DNA of 5,576 nt from an uncultured Actinomycetes bacterium (GTDB lineage Bacteria; Actinomycetota; Thermoleophilia; Gaiellales; F1-60-MAGs149). Below the pieces are notes generated by a model that was not told the origin of the DNA, searched no databases, and saw only the letters and a program-made list of their open reading frames with translations. Where the stretch lies: NCBI GenBank assembly GCA_903847495.1, contig CAINDT010000443.1, forward strand, positions 1 to 5,576. The letters run 5' to 3'. A program made the position numbers and the translations under genes. Within the stretch, counting starts at the first letter, position 1; every line of letters starts with the position of its first letter. Shown here piece after piece: positions 1 through 4,973 of this stretch.

Positions 1-1
1 G

Positions 2-916
2 GACCAGGTGCTCGAGATCGAACGCTGCTTCCTGATCAACGATGCCGCCAACGCCGCCAAGGACGCGATCCAGCGCTGGGCGCGCACCACCGACCTCGTG
101 GCGTACGACCAGCGCCTGCACGAAGGCGACCTGCGCAACCTCGTGATCCGCCACTCCAAGCGCACCGGCGAGGTACTGCTGGCGCTCGTCACCACCGACA
201 TCGACCTGCCGCGCCCCGGCAACCTCGTAGATGAGCTGATCGAGTCAGTGCCCGGCTTTGTCGGTCTCATGCACACCCGCAACAGCGGGCAGTCCGAGAC
301 CACGTACGGCCACCCGACCACGCTGATCCACGGACAGGACTTCTACCGCGAGCAGATTCTCGGGCTGACCCTGCACGTGCCGTGGAACGGCTTCCTCCAG
401 ACCAACACCGACATGTGCGAGAAGCTCTACGGCATCGCCATCGAGGAGGCGCGCCTGACGGGCAGCGAGGTCGTCTGGGACCTCTACAGCGGCATCGGCT
501 CGATCGGCCTCGCCCTGGCGCGCGATGCCGGTCGCGTGGTGGGCATCGAGATCGTCCCCGAGGCCGTCGAGCAGGCCACGCAGAACGCTCAGCGCAACGG
601 CATCGACAACGCAGAGTTCATCGCCGGCGACGTCCAGAAGGCGATCGAGCCGCTGGTCGAGGCCGGCGCACCGATGCCCGACCTCGTCGTGATCGATCCG
701 CCGCGCGCGGGCCTCACCCCCAAGGCCGTCAAGCGCGTGCTCGAGCTCGGTGCCAAGACGATCGTCTACGTCTCCTGCAACCCGACGACGCTGGCGGGTA
801 ACGCGATCCTGATGACCGAGGGCGGTTACGACTTCGAAATCGTGCGCCCCGTCGACATGTTCCCGCACACGCCGCACGTCGAGTGCGTCGCGCGGTTCGT
901 CAAGCGCGATCAGTAA
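2..916 (+). CDS. rlmD: TrmA/RlmD-family RNA (uracil-5-)-methyltransferase, 5'-truncated by window edge
   Basis: SAM-dependent enzyme that methylates C5 of a uridine in structured RNA, acting in the cytoplasm. The frame is open to the left edge, so the N-terminal part (usually a TRAM domain and a Cys cluster) lies outside the window. The GTG at position 8 is probably an internal Val codon. Numbering from that codon, the family landmarks appear in order: the substrate-side QTN motif near residue 136, SAM motif DLYSGIGS (158-165), VVIDPPRAG (227-235), catalytic VSCNP with nucleophile Cys257, and the C-terminal HVE with the likely general base Glu292. No key residue is missing. Family knowledge gives 23S rRNA U1939 (RlmD), U747 (RlmC) or tRNA U54 (TrmA) as targets. 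The missing N-terminus prevents a firm choice, so the symbol is the most usual annotation and not proven. It ends with TAA, overlapping the convergent glycosylase-like gene by 7 bp. Confidence 0.93.
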   Translation, partial: DQVLEIERCFLINDAANAAKDAIQRWARTTDLVAYDQRLHEGDLRNLVIRHSKRTGEVLLALVTTDIDLPRPGNLVDELIESVPGFVGLMHTRNSGQSETTYGHPTTLIHGQDFYREQILGLTLHVPWNGFLQTNTDMCEKLYGIAIEEARLTGSEVVWDLYSGIGSIGLALARDAGRVVGIEIVPEAVEQATQNAQRNGIDNAEFIAGDVQKAIEPLVEAGAPMPDLVVIDPPRAGLTPKAVKRVLELGAKTIVYVSCNPTTLAGNAILMTEGGYDFEIVRPVDMFPHTPHVECVARFVKRDQ

Positions 917-1515
917 GGCGGCAGGGCGCTGTACCAGCGCCCAAGCTCCTGGAACGCCTTCCAGAACTTCCGTTTCGACGACTCTTCGTCGAGCGACTCG
1001 TCGATATCCGGCGTGACGAGCGCCTCGATCGTCGGCGTCAGCTGCTGCACCTCGCCGATCAACGCGGGATCGATCTGCTCGGCCAGCGGGACCCTGATGC
1101 GGTTGATGAATTCGGCCGTCGCCGTGCCCATGCAGACGATGATCTTCGGCTCGGTGATCTGGATCTCGCGCAGCAGCACCTTCGCCGCGGCGCCCTTGCC
1201 GTCCTCGAGGTCGTCGTGCCGGCACTTGACGCAGTTGGTGCCGTAGATCGTCGTCGGGTCGATGCCGACGCGCGTGATGCTCTTGAGGATCGCGCTACCG
1301 GCGCGACCGAAGAAGGCGACGCCCTCTTGGATCTCCGCGGGCTGCGCCGAGGTCTTCAACAGCATGATGTCGGCCATCGGGTGACCGGAGCCGAGCACGG
1401 GCGTGCTCGTAGGATCATCGGGATCGACCCGATCGGCGAGCTCGTCGCCCAGCGCGTTCATGGCCTTGATGGCTCGGGCCAGGTACCGCTCGTTGATCTC
1501 GTCAGGTTCAGCCAC
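910..1515 (-). CDS. Uracil-DNA glycosylase family 4-like protein with degenerate catalytic and Fe-S motifs
   Basis: A 201-residue protein, about the usual length for family 4 uracil-DNA glycosylases, which remove uracil from DNA. The family backbone is readable. ADIMLLK (48-54) is the strand before motif A. EGVAFFGRAGSAIL (64-77) matches the usual G-PF-GRAG-LL stretch. YGTNCVKCR (91-99) matches the NVVKCR element, and EPKIIVCMGTATA (122-134) matches the PKVIVALG strand. The usual GEAPG motif reads KTSAQ (54-58), the C-terminal HPS element reads TPD (168-170), and there is no N-terminal CxxC pair. Only three Cys exist (95, 98, 128), so a normal four-Cys 4Fe-4S cluster cannot form. GTG at 1515 is the first possible start, because an in-frame TGA lies two codons upstream (1522-1524). 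No good ribosome site is visible, so coupling to the PHP gene 13 nt upstream is likely. Fold assignment is fairly sure. Glycosylase activity is doubtful. Confidence 0.85.
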   Translation of the reverse strand: MAEPDEINERYLARAIKAMNALGDELADRVDPDDPTSTPVLGSGHPMADIMLLKTSAQPAEIQEGVAFFGRAGSAILKSITRVGIDPTTIYGTNCVKCRHDDLEDGKGAAAKVLLREIQITEPKIIVCMGTATAEFINRIRVPLAEQIDPALIGEVQQLTPTIEALVTPDIDESLDEESSKRKFWKAFQELGRWYSALPPY

Positions 1516-1528
1516 GGCGCGTCACTGC

Positions 1529-2668
1529 TCATTCGGCGCGCGGTGGGCGCCTCCTTGTGCGGAACCACTTGCGTGCCTGCAGCGCGAGGAAGTTCTTCGG
1601 GTTCCGTACGACACGCGCATCGCCCAGCGCCAGCGCGAGCGAGGCCGGATCGTGGAAGGCGGGTAGCTCGAGACCGGCCGTGAAGAGGCCGGCGATGACG
1701 TGCTCGTCGGAGCCCGCGCCCTCGGGGAGGCCGAGGCGCCGTGCGAAGGCCAGCGCGCTCTCGTTGTAGTGCTCGCGGGCGAGGCGGCCGTTGGCGACCT
1801 CGAGCGCGTCGAGTTGCGGGGCGAGGCGCTCGAGCAGGGCCTCCGGCGGTATCGCGTGGTGCGCATCGAACGGATGGGGCACGTAGACGAACGCCCCTTG
1901 CGCGCGGATTGCTTCGACGGTGTCGGCGAAGGACATGCCGGGCGGCACGTCTTCCTTGAGGTAGATGCCGATCACCTCACCCTGCTTGCGCGTCTTGATC
2001 TCGCTCGAGATGGCGATGTGCACCGGCACACCGTGGGCCTCGGCGTGCGCCTTGGCGGCGTAGCCGCCGGCGACCGAGTCGTGGTCGGTGACGCACAGCG
2101 CACCGATTCCGAGTTCAATCGCGCGCTGGGCGAGGTCGTCGATCGTGGTGCTGCAGTCGTGCGAGTGGAACGTGTGCAGGTGGAAGTCGGCGAGGATCGG
2201 CGCGGGCAGCGCCAGCGGCGATGGGCGACGCGCGTGGTCGCCCGCGATGGCGATGATCTCCTTCGCGGCCTTTTTCGTGCCGGTGAGCCCGACGCGCTGT
2301 GTGCTCGGCGCCGCGTCGAGCACGACCTTCGCCAGCGACGTTTCCTCGTCGCCGACGAGCACGACGAGATCGAGATCGCCCTGACCGATGATGCGGCGCG
2401 TGGCGGCATCGGCGGCCCACGTCCAGACGGGCCCGCTGACGGCGATCTGTCGTGCCCCCGGCCCGGTGTGCGCGAGCGCGTCGGCGCCGCTGCGTTCAAG
2501 CGCGCGGATCGTCAGGCGACCGGTGGTCTGCACTGCGGCGCTACGCGCGGTGCCGACCAGCAGCACCTCGACACCGTGATCGCAGACGGCAGCGGCGAGC
2601 GACAGAGCGGCGTCGCACTCCTTGCTCGAGCGATCCAGCGCGGTGGAGGTGAAGATGGCGATGCGCAC
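1529..2668 (-). CDS. PHP-domain phosphoesterase with N-terminal GT4-like Rossmann segment
   Basis: A 379-residue, probably cytoplasmic protein in two parts. Residues 1-155 begin MRIAIFTST, then an amphipathic helix and HGVEVLLVGT, the layout of the N-terminal domain of GT4 glycosyltransferases. No C-terminal nucleotide-sugar domain follows. Residues about 159-365 are a PHP metal-dependent phosphoesterase domain: DFHLHTFHSH (161-170) with His163, His165 and His170; TDHD (194-197); Glu223; PHPFD with His265; and GSDEH with Asp321 and His323. The expected metal ligands all appear present, so hydrolysis of a phosphate ester is likely. Substrate is unknown; relatives act on nucleotides, short RNA or histidinol phosphate. 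GTG at 2668 is the most upstream start possible, since an in-frame TAG lies at 2678-2680. The C-terminus is very basic (residues 366-378). It is the first gene of a probable two-gene unit with the glycosylase-like gene. Confidence 0.93.
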   Translation of the reverse strand: MRIAIFTSTALDRSSKECDAALSLAAAVCDHGVEVLLVGTARSAAVQTTGRLTIRALERSGADALAHTGPGARQIAVSGPVWTWAADAATRRIIGQGDLDLVVLVGDEETSLAKVVLDAAPSTQRVGLTGTKKAAKEIIAIAGDHARRPSPLALPAPILADFHLHTFHSHDCSTTIDDLAQRAIELGIGALCVTDHDSVAGGYAAKAHAEAHGVPVHIAISSEIKTRKQGEVIGIYLKEDVPPGMSFADTVEAIRAQGAFVYVPHPFDAHHAIPPEALLERLAPQLDALEVANGRLAREHYNESALAFARRLGLPEGAGSDEHVIAGLFTAGLELPAFHDPASLALALGDARVVRNPKNFLALQARKWFRTRRRPPRAE

Positions 2669-2674
2669 GCTCCT

Positions 2675-2680
2675 ACCCTA
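2675..2680 (-). promoter_or_regulatory. Candidate -10 element (TAGGGT) for a leaderless transcript of the PHP gene
   Basis: Reading the minus strand, TAGGGT (a TANNNT-type -10) is followed by exactly 6 nt and then the GTG start codon, so transcription would begin at or next to the start codon. This spacing is typical of leaderless actinobacterial genes. The 6 nt are AGGAGC, which contains a Shine-Dalgarno-like AGGAG, but only one base separates it from GTG, too close for normal use. I see no clear -35 element. The same bases hold the in-frame TAG that bars an earlier start. The promoter call is inference from spacing. Confidence 0.4.
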
Positions 2681-2696
2681 GCGATGCCCGCCACCG

Positions 2697-2714
2697 GGTG
2701 TGGCGTGGCACACC
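2697..2714. promoter_or_regulatory. 18-bp inverted repeat, candidate operator in the divergent intergenic region
   Basis: GGTGTG (2697-2702) and CACACC (2709-2714) form perfect 6-bp arms around a 6-nt spacer, GCGTGG. The site lies between two divergent genes, about 30 bp upstream of the PHP gene start and about 90 bp upstream of the secreted-protein start. That is a sensible place for a regulator shared by both. Short palindromes also arise by chance in GC-rich DNA, and no regulator gene is present in the window. Confidence 0.25.
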
Positions 2715-2742
2715 GCGGATCGCCGACGTGGAATCGCGCTGC

Positions 2743-2762
2743 TATGTTCCTGCCTTCATATT
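2743..2762 (+). promoter_or_regulatory. AT-richer stretch with possible -10 hexamers for the secreted-protein gene
   Basis: This is the most AT-rich stretch of the intergenic region. It holds TATGTT (2743-2748, a TANNNT match) and CATATT (2757-2762). Either could be the -10 element of the rightward gene, giving a leader of roughly 40-55 nt that includes the AAGGAA ribosome site. No convincing -35 sequence lies 16-18 bp upstream of either one, so placement is tentative. Confidence 0.3.
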
Positions 2763-2792
2763 CAGTGACCGTCCTCCTCGACCGTCGACAGC

Positions 2793-2798
2793 AAGGAA
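2793..2798 (+). promoter_or_regulatory. Ribosome binding site AAGGAA favouring a TTG start
   Basis: AAGGAA is followed by a 7-nt spacer and an in-frame TTG at 2806, which is near-ideal spacing. The only nearby ATG, at 2821, would sit 22 nt from this site and has no purine-rich site of its own. The site therefore decides the start of the secreted-protein gene. Confidence 0.6.
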
Positions 2799-2805
2799 TC
2801 AGAAA

Positions 2806-4818
2806 TTGAACCCGTCTCGCATGGCCGCACGCACCACCCTCCTCGTGGTGCTGATCCTCGCGATGACCGGTGTCCTTGCATCGACGGCCAGCGCCTTCAT
2901 GACGTGGGATTCGCTCGGACTCGGCAACGCCGAGCATGAGCGCATCACGCGTCTCGGCATCGCCTGCAACAGCACCTTCTCCGGACCGCGCGACCCCAAC
3001 CTCGACTGGTCGCAGACGTGCCTCGACTCCCTGCCGCCGTCGTGCCTGAGCGGGGCCGTGAAGGACCTCTTCAACTGCAACGAGCGCAATCCCGGCAACC
3101 GCGAGCGTTCGCTGCGCATGCTGGCGGGCAGCCCCGGGTACTTCGGCGGCGTCGGCGCCCCCGACAGCATCCCCGAGGCCATCTCATCGCAGGACGCGTC
3201 GCATTGCGACAACGGCGACTACTTCTTCGGCGCCGCGACGTACCCGTTCGGCGTGGACCATCGATCGCAGGGGCTGAAGGACTGCGCGCTGCGCATGAAC
3301 GAGTACATGGACGAAGCCGTGTCGCTCGCGGGCGGGCTCGTCTCGTCGAGCTCCGGCAAGTACGCCGTCAGCGGCTACGCCACCGATCTCACCGAGGACT
3401 GCTGGACGAACTACCCGCGCTGGCGGCAGAACGACTTCCGAGCGCCGGCCGAGGCGGGCAGCAATACCAACGACAAGTGCAAGATCCTGATGCTCGTGGG
3501 GCGATCCTTCCACATCGTCGAGGACGCCTTCTCACACGGCAACTGGGTCGATGCGAATCCCGCCACGCCCTCGATCAACAACGCGCCAGGTCTTGCACAG
3601 CCGATCGGCACCGTCCCAGACATGCTGCGCTACCCGCGGAGCGCCGCGCAGATCGACGCGTTCCTCGCCGCGTCGGAGTACATCACCGGCGCCTACGGCT
3701 CCAACCTCGACGGTCGCATCACGCATGACCAGTTGAAGGGCATCTTCGGCACGAAGACCGACAGCCACGGGCTGAACAAGGATGAGGGCTCCGGCAACAT
3801 CAACTGGCCGGCGAACTCCGTGCCGGCGGGTGCCAGCAGCCACTCGCTGCGCGCGACGGACGGCACGATCGACGGCATGGACAACTTCCAGCGCGCCGCG
3901 CGCGGGGCGGCGTATGCCGCGGCCCTGCTCTGGACCGACTTCCGCAGCGCCATCTACGCGCGGTACGGCCGCGGAGACCGGGGCGAGCTGATCTGGCGGG
4001 CCATCCGCGAGTCCACGCCGTGGACGCAGTGCACGATCTACGGCGCTGCCGCGCGCGCGATCACGCGGCCGGTCGGCAGCACGTCGAGCGCGCGCTCCTT
4101 CTCGATGACGATCGTCAACCGCACCAACCAGACGTTCGGCTGCCAGTCCGCCACGCTCGACGGCGGTGAGTGGGCATCGATGCCGCCCGACTCGATCGCT
4201 CCGGGCGGCACGTACTCGTTCCGCACGCAGAGCAACGGCGTCATGACCGGCACCGAAGGCAGCGTCGACTACCCCGGCCTCCGGATCTACTGGAACAACC
4301 CGTACTGGGGCTCCAACGACTACACCTGCACGGCGACGTTGGCGAAGTGCTCGATCAGCTACTCCAGGGGCAACGACGCGTCGATGACGATCACGCTCAC
4401 CCCGTGCTCCGGTGCCTGTCCTCGGGTCGCACGCACCGCGGTACGCGCCTCGGATCCGACCGACACGCTCGCCGAGGTGCGGCGGCTCCACAAGGATCTC
4501 GGATACGACGTCAACGACCTCGCATCGCGAAAGGACGTCAAGGCACTGCCGAACTCGGTCGGCACGCCGCGCGACTGCCCGCAGTTCGACGCGGTGCACC
4601 TCGCCGTCGAGGACATGACCTGCAAGGAGGCCGTCAAGCTGATCCGCGGCTATCAGTTCGCGACCAACCAGCAGTGGTGCCCGGACGGCTGGTACTACGC
4701 AGAGAATCCCAAGGGTCTTCCGCGGGGCACGATCCTCTGCCTGCACCACGTCGACGGCAAAACGCTCGACGGCCGGCGTGAGGCCTTCACGATCAAGCTC
4801 GCGCACGGCATCGGCTAG
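2806..4818 (+). CDS. Secreted zinc phospholipase C/S1-P1-like protein fused to an aegerolysin-like domain
   Basis: A 670-residue exported protein from TTG 2806 (665 from ATG 2821). A Sec signal peptide covers residues 1-30: Arg-bearing n-region, hydrophobic core, and ASA before the predicted cut. Residues about 34-400 resemble the all-helical zinc phospholipase C/S1-P1 nuclease fold: Trp34, EHERIT with His44, Asp138 and His152 14 residues apart, and HIVEDAFSHGNW with His236, Asp240 and His244. Residues about 430-532 resemble aegerolysins: TGTEGSVDY (481-489), IYWNNPYWGSN (494-504), then ISYSRG and SMTITL strands. Residues about 590-670 form a four-Cys C-terminal region (591, 606, 625, 645). 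There are 18 Cys in all, split 8, 6 and 4 between the regions, which suggests disulfides formed outside the cell. The likely role is binding and hydrolysing lipid or another phosphodiester at a membrane surface. Substrate is unknown, and a nuclease remains possible. Confidence 0.88.
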   Translation: MNPSRMAARTTLLVVLILAMTGVLASTASAFMTWDSLGLGNAEHERITRLGIACNSTFSGPRDPNLDWSQTCLDSLPPSCLSGAVKDLFNCNERNPGNRERSLRMLAGSPGYFGGVGAPDSIPEAISSQDASHCDNGDYFFGAATYPFGVDHRSQGLKDCALRMNEYMDEAVSLAGGLVSSSSGKYAVSGYATDLTEDCWTNYPRWRQNDFRAPAEAGSNTNDKCKILMLVGRSFHIVEDAFSHGNWVDANPATPSINNAPGLAQPIGTVPDMLRYPRSAAQIDAFLAASEYITGAYGSNLDGRITHDQLKGIFGTKTDSHGLNKDEGSGNINWPANSVPAGASSHSLRATDGTIDGMDNFQRAARGAAYAAALLWTDFRSAIYARYGRGDRGELIWRAIRESTPWTQCTIYGAAARAITRPVGSTSSARSFSMTIVNRTNQTFGCQSATLDGGEWASMPPDSIAPGGTYSFRTQSNGVMTGTEGSVDYPGLRIYWNNPYWGSNDYTCTATLAKCSISYSRGNDASMTITLTPCSGACPRVARTAVRASDPTDTLAEVRRLHKDLGYDVNDLASRKDVKALPNSVGTPRDCPQFDAVHLAVEDMTCKEAVKLIRGYQFATNQQWCPDGWYYAENPKGLPRGTILCLHHVDGKTLDGRREAFTIKLAHGIG

Positions 4819-4837
4819 CCGCACAGGAGTCACCTAC

Positions 4838-4865
4838 GCCCGCGCCCTCGCCGGGCGCTGCGGGC
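4838..4865 (+). terminator. Weak GC-rich hairpin downstream of the secreted-protein gene
   Basis: GCGCCC (4842-4847) pairs with GGGCGC (4853-4858) around a 5-nt loop, and outer GCCC (4838-4841) can pair with GGGC (4862-4865) across a small bulge. It starts 19 nt after the TAG stop. No T-run follows, so it is either a factor-assisted stop, an mRNA 3'-end stabiliser, or chance structure in GC-rich DNA. Confidence 0.3.
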
Positions 4866-4917
4866 GGAGGCGATGTCCGCGCGGCGTGAGCCAACCCGTT
4901 CCGTCCGACAACGAAAA

Positions 4918-4943
4918 CGGCGGGCGCCTGGGGGCGCCCGCCG
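4918..4943 (-). terminator. Strong intrinsic terminator between convergent genes
   Basis: A perfect 11-bp stem, CGGCGGGCGCC paired with GGCGCCCGCCG, closes a 4-nt loop (TGGG). On the minus strand it lies 30 nt after the stop of the inositol-phosphate synthase gene, and the stem is followed by TTTTCGTTGT, the U-rich end of a rho-independent terminator. On the plus strand the following bases (TCGTCGTACG) are only weakly T-rich. It could therefore also stop the rightward gene, but less efficiently. It is the best structured signal in the 155-bp gap 4819-4973. Confidence 0.8.
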
Positions 4944-4973
4944 TCGTCGTACGGGGGGAGGTGAGAGAGGCGA

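Noticed and set aside
245..1225. Open frame of 326 codons on the minus strand across the methyltransferase and UDG-like genes
   Set aside because: It is out of frame with both well-supported genes, rich in Arg, Asp and Ala, and has no recognisable domain.
1458..1532. ATGA stop-start overlap at the end of the PHP gene
   Set aside because: The ATG in ATGA opens a frame that is not that of the UDG-like protein and stops after about 25 codons, so the real downstream start is the GTG at 1515.
2698..2805. Upstream extension of the secreted-protein frame to 2698
   Set aside because: The extra codons cover the promoter region, show no conserved-looking sequence and would bury the signal peptide. 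The ribosome site at 2793 points to 2806.
1700..2809. Long open frame of 369 codons on the plus strand
   Set aside because: It is antisense to the PHP gene, whose metal motifs are unmistakable. Its composition is typical of a GC-rich shadow frame.
3532..4833. Long open frame of 433 codons on the minus strand
   Set aside because: It is wholly antisense to the secreted-protein gene and its translation is a featureless run of Arg, Val, Ala, Gly and Asp. High GC content removes stops in the opposite frame. No family motif or start context is visible.
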